Program-made: the position numbers and the translations under genes
Notes under the pieces: model-generated
Database searches by the model: none
The model's input: only the letters and a program-made list of their open reading frames with translations
Told to the model about the DNA's origin: nothing
Assembly (NCBI GenBank): GCA_023974075.1
Contig: CM043799.1
Coordinates: 5,008,928-5,072,927, forward strand
DNA from: Chaenocephalus aceratus
Taxonomy: Eukaryota > Chordata > Actinopteri > Perciformes > Channichthyidae
DNA length: 64,000 nucleotides
Direction: 5' to 3'
Shown: positions 46,241-57,040 of the stretch, in pieces
How positions within the stretch are numbered: the first letter of the stretch is position 1
Layout: the number at the start of each line of letters is the position of its first letter

Positions 46241-46939
46241 TAGGAAAAAGAGAGTAAGAAAGAGAGCGATGCCACACCCAAGAGGAGGTTAGGGAGGAAT
46301 GCACATGTATTTCCCCACTCAGCGATGGGTTCACATGGTAACACAGCAACAGAATTCAATCCAATTTAAATAATTGAGTTAGACAAAGGGACAGAAAGTC
46401 CATACAAAAAATGTAAATAGAAGTCTGTTTGGAGTTTGGTGTTTCCTTTTTGTTCAAAATGAACTCTTAAACCACTTTGAGAACGATTAAACCGATCCTC
46501 ACCTACTCAGCTCAGAAGACATTCAATAGCACTTTAAAAATATATTGTAGTCATATTTAAGCCTAAATAAATGTGATTTATTCAAGCGTCAACCTGGGTT
46601 TCGTGACATAGGAATTCAACACACAAAAGATGAATACAATGTTTTAATTAAAATACTTATATAAACATAATGAGTTAAAGTAACAACGTTCAATAAACGA
46701 TACAATTATAAATAATACAAATATGTATATAAACTAAAGAATATGAAGTAAGAAAAAAAGGTAAAAATACAATGAAATAAAAATAAATAAATATATTTTT
46801 ATAAACATAAGAAGTTAAAGTAAAATGTCCAATAAATGATTAGAGGAAAAAGTACAAATATTTATTAAAAAATAAGAGGTTAAAGGAAAAATGTACACTT
46901 TATGCAAAACATCTTTTTCTCTGCACATTGGTTCATATC

Positions 46940-47115
46940 CAGTGTTGGGAACAAGCGGCACACTCTGGGGAAGAGCCGGGACGCTAATACGGAAGTGCCA
47001 CACACTGCAGTTCATATATTGGCCGATAGAGACTGACTGCAGAAAGGAGCAATTTCCATAGACCCCCATGTTAAAATGTCCAACTTTACAGCATAAAACA
47101 ACATGTTTCTACCCA
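46940..47115. repeat. Dispersed teleost repeat (unclassified)
   Basis: CTGCAGTTCATATATTGGCC, then AATTTCCATAGACCCCCATG and TTAAAATGTCCAACTTTACA are phrases I recognise as very common across teleost genomes. There is only one copy in this window, so this rests on memory. Confidence 0.4.
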
Positions 47116-47512
47116 TGGATGCAATAGATATTATTATGAATATAGTTAGATTCGACCTTCATGATTATGGATCTGTGAGTAAACTGGCTATGCTCAAGTA
47201 TGTAGACAAGCTAATGTCAAAGTAGTGTATGTGAAATCAACCTCACAATAAGATGTGTTTATATTACAAATAATAATGTCATATTTCAAGATGATTACTT
47301 AGATATTACAATATGGTTGGTTGAGCTGGAGTTCATTATTGAGTTTACACATTAACGTCACAGTCATCTGAAAAAAAACGAACCCAAACCTTATTGTTTT
47401 TATTAATTGCATTACCAAATGGGTATCAAATAAACAGTAAGCATTGGTAACACAACTTCCAAAGTTACAGTAAAATAAAAAGGACCCTGACTCGGACAAT
47501 ACACAATCCAAC

Positions 47513-48265
47513 ATGTTCAACAGAAGAGAATCAGTTATATTGTTTGTACACATGGTACTTTACATATCTGTTTGTTTAAAGTGTCCAGGTGATGCAGACA
47601 GGCTGGACCAGAGAGTGAGAGACAGAACTGGACTCCTCACAGCAGTGAACTTCAGCACAGGTACAAAGACTCTATTTTTCACACTGTACAAAGAATCAAG
47701 AAAGATATTGGTTTAAATTAATGAAGTATTGACTTGAATACACTGATATACATTCCATTAAACAATACTAAATACTAGATCACCTACACATCAGTTAAGT
47801 TGAGGGGTTTTTCCATGCAAAAAGTTAGATGTTTTAGATAGAGTTAGATTTTGTTTAGATGTTAACAAGCAATATGATTTTGTCAGCTTTCTAATTTAAT
47901 GTATTGAAGGCAAAGATATTTAACACATAGTGAGAACTGCTACTATTTATCTCTCAATATTGTCTGAAAAAACGTGGTAAAAGTTATTCTTTCAGTGAGA
48001 CAACAGAGCAAGCTTCTACAGTTGCACTACGTTTTGATAACAGTTCAATATTATTTTGATAATAACATATATTTCAATGTTGATGAACTTCATACACAGC
48101 CGCTTTCATAAATAACACACTTGTTCTGCAATAATATGTTTTATGTTTCCTGTCATTTTTGTAGGAAAGGACATGCCTGAAAGACACAACATTTTCTCCT
48201 TCTCTGAGGGTCAAGAAGAACATCCAAGAGGAACATTAAAAGCTGATGTTATGAGATTTTAAGAC
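47513..48265 (+). other. Two weak exon candidates
   Basis: 47580-47659 reads KCPGDADRLDQRVRDRTGLL followed by TAVNFSTG, ending at CACAG|GTACAAAG. 48165-48262 follows TTTTTGTAG with DMPERHNIFSFSEGQEEHPR and then a stop. The splice sites are plausible but I recognise no family. Confidence 0.2.
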
Positions 48266-49111
48266 CAGTACAGGACCTATACAGAGTTTGCAACGTCACA
48301 AATAAATGGGGCCAATCTTCAGTCAGATGTGAATGTGTAATCTAACATTTTCAGTAAGAATAATGGACAAAAGGAGTGCAAATACAAATACAAGTTATTG
48401 AAATGTGAACCAAAAGTTAATCAAACATGTTTTAAATATAAAGCACATATGGACAGAAGGTGTAAACCTATTAAATGTATAAGTAAACACATTTAGTCAA
48501 ATAAAGTGACAGACTAGGCCTGTGCAGTTGGTATCAGCTTTGCCCAGCATGGGCTCCTCCATCAGGCCTGGTCCTGCTCGCTGAGGAAAGACCCTCAGTC
48601 CTCTCCAAACCAACAGACAGGACGTCCATCACATGGAGGTTTCTCCCTGAAGTCTCTGCTGCTCTCTGGACACCACGCTGTCTCAATCCGTCCACACTGA
48701 ATATGAGAGGGGGAAATGAAAATAATAAATGCTTTAGACAATAAGAAATATAAAGTTGACTGTTGAGTTGCTCAGTTTTTTTAGATTGTCAATACTATTA
48801 CTGTATAACTAATATATCAGGTTAAGAGGCACATTCAAATAAAGATTGGTCTTTAAATACATGTTGTCTTTTGAATTGTTTGTCTAAAGTCAAGGATCTA
48901 GAACTGGTACTTGTAATTTTAATGATACAGTCTGGTTATTATGCTGTTTGGAGGAGGCCTCACAGTTAAGCGCACTAACTAGCTAACATCACATGTACCT
49001 TAGCTTGACTTAAATGTATTAAACGTATAGTTAAGTGATATCATAATATAAATAACTAATGTCATGCAAACATATTAATATTTGCTTGATTCCAGTAATA
49101 ATAATAATAAT
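48266..49111. other. Gene-free stretch
   Basis: A slightly GC-richer block at 48520-48710 has no supported frame; the rest is AT-rich. Confidence 0.35.
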
Positions 49112-49136
49112 AATCCATCCATCCATCTTCTCCCGC

Positions 49137-49742
49137 TTATCCGTGGTCGGGTCGCGGGGGTAGCAGTTCCAGCAGAGAGCCCCAAACTTTCTTTTCCCTG
49201 GCGACATCAACCAGCTCTGACTGGGGGATCCTAAGGCGCTCCCAGGCCAGCGAAGAGATATAATCCCTCCACCGGGTCCTAGGTCTACCCCTTGGTCTCT
49301 TACCAGCTGGACGTGCCTGGAATACCTCCCTAGGGAGGCGCCCAGGTGGCATCCTAACTAGGTGCCCGAACCACCTCAACTGGCTCCTTTCGACGGGAAG
49401 GAGGAGCGGCTCAACTACGAGTCCCTCCCTGATGACCGAACTTCTCACCTTATCCCTAAGGGAGACACCAGCCACCCGGCGGAGAAAACCCATCCCGGCC
49501 GCTTGTATCCGCGATCTCGTTCTTTCGGTCATGACCCATCCTTCATGACCATAGGTGAGGGTAGGAACGAAAATGGCCCGGTAGACAGAGAGATCTGCCT
49601 TCTGGCTCAGCTCCCTTTTCGTCACAACGGTGCGGTAAAGCGACTGCAGTACCGCTCCCGCTGCTCCGATTCTCCGGCCCATCTCACGCTCCATTGTTCC
49701 CTCACTCGAGAAGAAGACCCCGAGATACTTGAACTCCTTCAC
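49137..49742 (-). pseudogene. Rex3 ORF, C-terminal domain
   Basis: An open frame with KEFKYLGVFFSSEG, RPRGRPRTRWRDYISSLAWE and the end LLPPRPDHG. It is cut from the RT part only by a TAA at 49743-49745, where the copy at 6.1 kb has CAA, so one C-to-T change explains the break. Confidence 0.9.
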
Positions 49743-50435
49743 TTAGGGTAAGGACTCATTCCCTACTTGGAGTGGACAGTCCATCGGTTTCCTGCTGAGA
49801 ACCATGGCCTCAGATTTGGAGGTGCTGATCCTCATCCCAGCCGATTCACACTCGGTTGCGAACCGATCCAGTGAGTGCTGAAGGTCGCAGACCGATGAAG
49901 CCATTAGAACCACATCATCTGCAAAAAGCAGTGGTGCAATCCTTTGTCCACCGAACTGCAGACCCCCTCCCCCAGGACTACGCCTCGAAATCCGATCCAT
50001 GTATATTACAAACAGGATTGGGGACAAAGCGCAGCCCTGGCGGAGGCCAACCCTCACCGGAAATGGATCCGACTTACTGCCGAGGACCCGGACACAGCTC
50101 TCGCTTTGGGAGCACAGAGATTGGATGGCCCTGAGTAGAGACCCCCTCACCCCATACTCCCACAGCACCTCCCACAGTAACTCCCTGGGAACTCGGTCAT
50201 ACGCCTTCTCCAAGTCTACAAAACACATGTAGACCGGATAAGCGTACTCCCAGGCCCCCTCCAGGATCCTTGCAAGAGTAAAAAGCTGATCCGTCGTTCC
50301 ACGACCAGGACGGAATCCGCATTGTTCCTCCTCAATCTGAGGTTCGACAATCGGCCTGACCCTCCTTTCGAGTACCTTGGAGTAAACTTTCCCGGGGAGG
50401 CTGAGTAGTGTGATGCCTCTGTAATTGGCACACAC
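49743..50435 (-). pseudogene. Rex3 reverse transcriptase core
   Basis: Contains [40 protein letters not shown], the motif A region (CFVDLEKAYDRV), LRQGCALSPILFVIYMD and the catalytic FADDVVLMA. The catalytic aspartates are present. The upstream part is in another frame: the expected spacer in VVVPL..GDQ is shortened near 50440-50455. Confidence 0.92.
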
Positions 50436-51624
50436 CCTCTGATCCCCTTAAGGGAACCACCACCCCGGTCTGCCACTCCTTCGGTACTGTTTCCGACTTC
50501 CACGCAACGTTGATGAGACGTATCAACCATGACAGTCCCTCAACACCCAAAGCCTTCAGCATTTCCGGGCGGATCTCATCCACCCCCGGGGCTTTGCCAC
50601 TGTGGAGTTGTTTGACGACCTCAGTGACCTCCCCCCGGGAGATTGGTGTCGATCCCCCGTCATACTCCAGCTCTGCCTCTAACATAGAGGGCGGAGTTGT
50701 CGGGTTCAGGAGTTCCTCAAAGTGTTCCTTCCAACGCCCTAACACTCCATCAGTTGAGGTCAACAACGTCCCATCCTTACTGTACACAGCTTGGATGGTT
50801 CCCTGCTTCCCCCTCCTGAGGTGTCGGACAGTTTTCCAGAACAACTTTGGTGCCGCCCGAAAGTCCTTCTCCATGTCTTCTCCGAACTTCTCCCACACCC
50901 GCTGCTTTGCCTCGGCCACGGATGAGGCTGCTGACCTTCGGGCCTGTCGGTACCTTGGAACTGCCTTGGGAGTCCCCCGGGATAACAAATCCCTGAAGGC
51001 CTCCTTCTTCAGTCGGACGGCTTCCCTGACCACCGGTGTCCACCAGGAGGTTCGAGGGTTACCGCCCCTTGAGGCACCTAGGACCTTGAGACCACAGCTC
51101 CCCGCCGCGGCTTCGGAAATAGAGGCTTTGAACACCGACCACTCTGGTTCAATGTCCCCAACCTCCACAGGAATGCCCGAAAAGCTCCGCCGGAGGTGCG
51201 AGTTGAAGGCCTCCTGAATTTGGGCCTCCTCCAGATGTTCCCAGTTCACCCGAACTACACGTTTGGGCTTACCAGGTCTATCCAGAGGCTTCCCCCGCCA
51301 CTCGACCCAACTCACCACCAGATGGTGATCAGTTGACAACTCCGCCCCTCTCTTTACCCGAGTGTCCAAAACATACGGCCTCAGGTCCGATGATACGATA
51401 ACGAAATCGATCATGGACCTTCTGCCTAGTGTGCTCTGGTACCACGTACACTTATGAGCATCCTTATGTTCGAACATGGTGTTTGTTATGGCCAATCCAT
51501 GACTAGCACAGAAGTCCAGTAACAAACCACCACTCCGGTTCAGATCAGGGGGGCCATTCCTCCCAATCACGCCCCTCCAAGTGTCTCCATCATTGCCCAC
51601 ATGTGCGTTGAAGTCTCCCAGCAA
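50332..51624 (-). pseudogene. Rex3 endonuclease C-terminus and linker
   Basis: [25 protein letters not shown] and [12 protein letters not shown] are the C-terminal motifs (DFNA, D, DH) of an apurinic-type endonuclease, followed by the RT N-terminal region ([19 protein letters not shown]). It is in frame with the upstream piece; only a TAG at about 51673-51675 separates them. Confidence 0.9.
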
Positions 51625-51672
51625 GATTAAAGAGTCCCCTTCAGGAGCCCCATACAGGACTCTTTCCAGGGT

Positions 51673-52440
51673 CTACAAGAAGGCCGTATACTCTGAACTG
51701 CTGTTGGGTGCATAAGCACACACAACAGTCAGAGTTGTCCCCCCCATAACCCGCAGGCGTAGGGAGGCGACTCTCTCGTCCACTGGGGTAAACTCCAACA
51801 ACGAAGCACCTAACCGGGGACTTGTGAGTATCCCCACACCCGCCCGGCGCCCCACACCTTGAGCAACTCCGGAGAAGAATAGAGTCCAACCCCTATCCAG
51901 AAGTAAGGTTCCAGAGCCGACGCTGTGCGTAGAGGTGAGCCCAACCAGATCCAACTGGTAACGCTCCACCTCCCGCACAAGCTCCGGCTCCTTCCCCCCC
52001 AGAGAGGTGACGTTCCACGTCCCCAAAGCCAGCTTCTGTCGCCCGGGTCTGGTCCGTCGAGACCCTCCGCTTTCACTGCCACCCTTCTGCACCCGACCCC
52101 ATCGTTGTTTCCCGTAGGTGGTGGGCCCGCGGGACGGAGAAGCGGAGGTGTTGCCCACGTTGCCTTTTCGGGCTGGGCCCGGCCGGGCTCCGTGGAAAGC
52201 CCGGCCACCAGACGCTCGCCGACAAGTCCTCCTTCTGGGCCTGGCTCCAGAAAGGGACCCCGGGCTTCCTCCGGGCCGGGTATCCTCACTTCTTGGTTTT
52301 TCTTTCATGAGGTCTTTTGAACCAATCTTAGTCTGACCCCTTGCCTGAGACCAATTTGCCATGAGAGACCCTACCAGGAACACAAGGTTCCAGACAACAC
52401 AGCCCCCAGGTTCATCAGGGCACACAAACCTCTCTACCAC
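51673..52440 (-). pseudogene. Rex3 endonuclease N-terminus and leader
   Basis: A basic leader followed by TWNVTSLGGKEPELVREVER, YQLDLVGLTSTHS and GVGILTSPRL, the N-terminal motifs of the endonuclease that nicks target DNA. The expected catalytic Glu of the LTET-like motif reads LTSTH, so this residue appears lost. It ends at a TAG in ...YTAFL*TLE. Confidence 0.88.
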
Positions 52441-52486
52441 GGTAAGGTGCTGGTTCTTCAGAGAGAATAATAATAATAATAATAAT

Positions 52487-53314
52487 ATATTTTATTTATA
52501 AGCGCACTTTTCATTTGCGTAAACAAAACTCAAAGTGCTACAAAATTAAAAATTAAAAAGGGTGAAACAAAACGCAGTGTTGAATTTAGCATAATTACAT
52601 ACAAATGTTAAGGGATTTTATGATTCTGAAGTATTATGCTAAAAACTCAATAACTTAGATTATTATTTATAGTTTTGCTGAATAGTTTCATGTCCGCTTA
52701 CCTTAGAAACGTAAAATGCGACGGCAGTGTGCAGATGGGGAGCATGTTAGCTTAGCTTGGTAGCTTCAGCTAGCTCTGGAACTTCCAGCTGGGTGGCAGA
52801 GAGTTATGTCATCTCCGTTCACTCCAATGGACCACTTTTTTACAGCAATGGCGGATCGTGGAGCCTCTCAATCGTTCCCCGGAAGTTAGCGCCAAGGCTA
52901 GCAGAGCTATAGAGTTGCAGCATAATAGACCGTAATAGAAGTTAATAATAGAAGTTTAAAGATTTATATTGCGGATATTATCAGTACATCTGATTCAAAT
53001 TAACATGTGTATTAAAGGATGTCAGTGGATTATCTCTAAATTAGTAGATTTAGGGAACGTTTACAGATAACAGATTAAGCTAGGATACCGAAGCAAGTTA
53101 GCAACACACGTTGAACAGCCTTTTAATTGTAAATTCCGTTCTCTTAATGTCTATTTGGTCCAACGTTGTTGAATTAGAGAAGAGGGGCTTCTAAACGGGA
53201 TTGTATGCGGGGGTGGAGGGAGTTAAATATTAGATAAATATAACTTTGGTCCGTGTAAGAGTGAGTGTTTTTAGCAGAGCCATATTGTGTCCTTGTGATT
53301 ATGTTGATTATTAC
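52487..53314. other. Gene-free stretch
   Basis: AT-rich, with a GC-richer segment (52700-52900) that lacks a supported gene. The continuation of the transposase expected downstream of 53315 is not found here. Confidence 0.4.
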
Positions 53315-54221
53315 CTGTCTGTATAATGTTGCAGCTCAGCTGATTTTGCACATGTAGCCCTATGGATGATGCCCTCTGTATTATATCAATAATGATTGGC
53401 CTGTACTCTGCTCCATTGGTAGAATTGCCAGTGTAATGATATGCCACTACTTGCTTCCACGTGTTGTGTTTCCAGCCAACATAAACACACAAGCATGTGT
53501 TGCCACCCCTGTGTGACCTGGTAAAGTCACATCACCGTACAGTTTGCCTGTAATCATGTCTAACTCCACACTTGGTGTGATTGCCATTTCATCCAAGGTC
53601 AACACACACTCCCTTTCAAGGTCTGTCAATCTATCTGCCTTCAATTTTAGGAAATCAAAGACCTCTGTCAACACACCAGGCTCAAACTTAACACATTGCA
53701 TCCTTCTTTGCAGTGTCCTTATTCCTGAAAGGGGAATCTCCAATTCCTGCAGAGTTTTGTAACCCGTTGGTCCGCACGCAAAGCGAATTTTTAAAGCCTT
53801 CTTAATTGTCTCATTGCTCCATTTCATCCCCTTTGTGGTGAGTCTGCCTAATGCCTTAAGTTGGTCTTTTGAAAACGTTTTCTTATATTTCTTGTCCCTA
53901 ATTTTCATTGTTGTCTTGAGAGCTGCATTTTCCTTCCTGATTTTTCTTAGTGCAGCCTTTGCTTTTTTGGTGATTCCTTCTTGGCTCTTTAATTTTCTCT
54001 TTAATTGTTTTAATAGATCTGTTTGACTGGCTGCTGGTTCCCTCGTATGCTGACTGGCTGCTGGTTCCCTCGTATGCTGACTGGCTGCTGGTTCCCTCGT
54101 ATGCTGACTGGCTGCTGGCTGAGTGGGTGGTGTCCACCCTCCCTGTCCATGTCCTCTCTTTCTTCACCCTCACTTTCCTTTCTCTCAGTCTCCTCATACC
54201 TTCTTCCCTCAATCTTTGAAA
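53315..54221 (-). pseudogene. P-element/THAP9-like transposase, exon 3
   Basis: Follows the acceptor CTTACATTAG. It starts VSKIEGRRYEETERKESEGE, then a 9-residue tandem repeat, a coiled coil (AKAALRKIRKENAALKT), and a transposase N-domain and catalytic start: LQRRMQCVKFEPGVLTEVFD and CVLTLDEMAITPS, with the first catalytic Asp in LDEM. It ends at the donor CAG|GTAATA. Two frame changes break it: one within or just after the tandem repeat (about 54020), one at AACACGTGGAAG (about 53465). Later exons with the remaining catalytic residues are missing. Confidence 0.75.
54024..54126. repeat. 27-bp minisatellite inside the transposase exon
   Basis: TGACTGGCTGCTGGTTCCCT followed by CGTATGC, three full units (54024, 54051, 54078) and a partial fourth. 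A multiple of three, so it adds nine residues per unit. Confidence 0.95.
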
Positions 54222-54331
54222 CTAATGTAAGTAGAAGACATGGCACTGTAAATGTTCGAACATTTTAAATATTATACCACTTAAAAATAAGAAATATTAC
54301 TTTTGTTACTAAGAGTTCATACTTATTATAC

Positions 54332-54527
54332 CTGTGTCAACTTTCACTCTATAGCTGTGATCATGAGCTATGGGCTTTGTAGATACAGGTCCCGGGGTGA
54401 ATCGTGGTGCAGGGGCCCTTCTCTTTTTGACCACAGGGCGATGCACGAAGATGGTGGGTATAGCCTCTGCTCTCAGCCTAGTCTTGCCCTTTTTTGTCTT
54501 GACAAACTGGTCTGCATCAAAATGTGC
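54332..54527 (-). CDS. P-element/THAP9-like transposase, exon 2
   Basis: The acceptor CTCCGCAG and the donor GTATAA bound 196 bp. It encodes AHFDADQFVKTKKGKTRLRA followed by EAIPTIFVHRPVVKKRRAP. The His of AHF and the AIPTIF motif complete the C2CH THAP finger begun in exon 1. The splice phases with exons 1 and 3 agree. Confidence 0.75.
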
Positions 54528-55086
54528 CTGCGGAGTGACTTGAGGTTACTTCACACACACAGAACAACTCAGTTTTGTCTGCCCACATACATATTCCATA
54601 GTGGTTGAATGCACAGTATTAGGAAACACTTTATACTTACTGGACATGTTATACTCATTACATACTGTATATAAAATATGACCAATAATGTGAGACAACT
54701 TTATAGAAATTCATATCACATCTGTTACTGATGCCATTTGTCATACTTTGTTAAACTCACAAATAATAAGGTTCCATACCTTCAGTTGGGAACAAAGACC
54801 ACACCTTATCTCCCCAAGGCAATTTCTCATCCAATAGGTGTGCTATATAGGTGTGTATAACCCTTTCTCCTGTCTGTTACTCTCTCTTTCAGCACAAGAA
54901 CCAGAGAAGGATTCAATGGAGCCTGAATACCTGCACTGAGACCCTCACCCTGCACCCTGAGTCTAAACTCTCAGTGTTTTTCAAGCCTTTCCCTGTTTTT
55001 TTGTATTAAACAAAACATTAAGCTTTCCCAATTGTGTGGTTTTCGTTTTGTGAAAAAGTGCAAATGCAGTGTTTGTATATAATTAC

Positions 55087-55236
55087 ATCACATATTGTTT
55101 TGCTGTTAGTCGTAAAATTAATCCTGCTGACTTGAGCCAGCCATTTTTTCATCCGCTCTGTGTCAGTGGGGAAGCCGTACATTCGTACTCCTTTCTCGGA
55201 GCGATTTGAGCATCCCCAGGCAGCACAGTAAACCAT
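55087..55236 (-). CDS. P-element/THAP9-like transposase, exon 1 (THAP domain)
   Basis: 50 codons from the ATG at 55236: MVYCAAWGCSNRSEKGVRMY, then GFPTDTERMKKWLAQVSRIN and KTICD before the donor GAT|GTAATT. C4, C9, the P of FP, the W of KKW and the third zinc Cys (ICD) are THAP landmarks. Spliced to exon 2 the C2CH finger is complete. THAP fingers bind transposon ends or promoters. Whether this is a mobile copy or a host-adopted gene cannot be judged here. Confidence 0.78.
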
Positions 55237-55807
55237 GGTGGCGACTAGGAGGCAGCACAGCAAACCAGGACAACACGGAGGAAAAGGCACAAACTGCATG
55301 ATATGCTATTCAATGTTTATTGAATTCCATGTATTTGCAATGGATGTTCCTAAAACAACACATGTAACATCATCATCATCATGCTGCTGCTGCTGCTGCT
55401 GCTGCTGCTAGTCCTTTGATAGTCACCTGTCGGTCTCCTGTCCTTTCTGAAAGCCATAAAGATGACATTAGTCATTTAGATAACTTATGTCCTCAATTAC
55501 CATGGGATTACTGAAACTACCATGAATTTAAGAAAATGGTAGAAATTAATCTAATCTGAATTTTAAAGCATTACTTTAGATCCCCTCCCTCTAAATATAT
55601 CAATAAACATTAGAAAGTGATGCTCCTGACTACCATACAAGTTTAAGAAGATAATATTGGTTTTAAAGAATTCAAAGCTATAAATAAACAGCAACAGGCT
55701 CTTTAACCAAGGCACTGTTAGCCTAACATGTAAACTAGTTGTTCACACTAATCCTAATATTATCACTTAATATTAGCAAATTCTATTTTATTTTTTAAAA
55801 CATATTT
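55237..55807. other. Gene-free stretch with microsatellite
   Basis: (CAT)n passing into (GCT)n at 55368-55409; otherwise AT-rich and featureless. Confidence 0.6.
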
Positions 55808-56103
55808 GTGAAGAAAACTTCTGTTCAGCAATGTGATGAAAGAATGGAAAACTGGAATCTGCTTAATCATCCACTGAAGTTTATTGAGAGTCAAACGGCC
55901 GGAGCGTTCACAAGATATTTCACACAACTTTCATCATGAAAAGACCGAGCCAACACTGAGGACTGAGGAGTACACAGAAACACAGCGCAGATCTATACAT
56001 TGAATAAAGGAGTGGCCTATATTCGCGCGCTTTCCATCTAATCGATACCAGACATGTTGAAGACAAAGAACCGGTCTGTTAAAGCCATCGTGCATGGTCC
56101 ACA
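55808..56103 (-). repeat. Candidate 3' LTR of the retrovirus
   Basis: On the minus strand a purine run GGGGGAAG precedes TGTGGACC at 56103. About 220 bp further is AATAAA (near 55880-55885), and CTTCACA near 55808 could be the end. It is 0.9 kb past the env stop, which is far. No partner LTR is inside the window, so this is tentative. Confidence 0.3.
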
Positions 56104-56892
56104 CTTCCCCCACAGGAAGGCAGGGCCTCTTGACCTTTGCCCTGTTCAAATTACAAACAGGACACATAGGGAAAACACTATAAGTATCCCATGCACAGAT
56201 CACATTAAAATATTTCCTTCACAGATCCTTCCTTTTATCAATTTATTGATAACCAATTAACATTAGTCTAAGAATATTTCAGTCACTACTTAAATCAAAT
56301 AAAACGTCCTCAGAGTTGTGTGGGTTCCCATTACATTAATTACATCAAAAGCAGAATAAGATTGAAACATTCAATCACAATGGTTGATACAGACAACCAC
56401 AATAGAAAAATCATCTCTCTTCAGTGTTTGATTTCTTTTGTCAAAAAGCACAATAATAACACACATGCAATACAAAAATATAATAGTAAAATATATGTTT
56501 CAAAAACAAGATATTTTATCATTTATCACTCAGTTAATCTCATTCATCAAACACAAATTCAAAATCAGCTTACATCTTAAAGATTTACTTCAAGGCATTT
56601 ACTTATTAAAACACAATTAGAATTTAGGATTATAAGAAATCCAATTGAGGTATAAAATCAGAATCATGAGAGATCCAGTTAAGATTCCCAGTTAAGGTAT
56701 AAATTCACAGTGATGAATCGATCAATCTGTACTCTGTAAAGGTACAGTGTCCTCAATCTTTAACATTGCATTACGTTTACTTCAGTACGCTTAATTCAAG
56801 AGTAAGGCACTTTACTACTGACATTTTATTCAAATACATTTGTTCAAAATCTGAAAAGGAAAAATCAGACATTTACTGTAACAACCTGAGGA
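56104..56892. other. AT-rich stretch after env
   Basis: No coding feature; either retroviral 3' sequence or flanking DNA. Confidence 0.35.
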
Positions 56893-57016
56893 AGGAAAAA
56901 TCAAAAACACCTGTTCTTTATTCAAGGAAAAATCAAAACATCTGTTCTTTATTCAAGGAAAAATCAAAACATCTGTTCTTTATTCAAGGAAAAATCAAAA
57001 CATCTATTCTTTATTC
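56893..57016 (-). repeat. 31-bp tandem repeat with AATAAA in each unit
   Basis: Four units, the first slightly longer. Read on the minus strand each contains GAATAAAGAA, a polyadenylation hexamer. The array lies 24 bp after the env stop. Confidence 0.92.
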
Positions 57017-57040
57017 TGAGTGTCAACTTTAATCAATTTA

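Larger units (their letters stand above)
49112..52465 (-). mobile_element. Nearly full-length Rex3 LINE
   Basis: About 3.35 kb, close to full Rex3 length. The (GGAT)n tail is at 49114-49127. (AAT)n lies on both sides (49096-49114; 52466-52486), consistent with insertion into, or a target duplication of, an AAT repeat. It encodes an endonuclease-RT protein in four broken pieces. The 6082-6768 copy matches its 3' end. Confidence 0.93.

Noticed and set aside
50510..52336. Plus-strand ORFs of up to 235 codons over Rex3
   Set aside because: They mirror the Rex3 coding strand and carry no recognisable domain.
55934..56203. 89-codon minus-strand ORF downstream of env
   Set aside because: Two CXXC-like pairs drew attention, but no family fits and it overlaps the LTR candidate.
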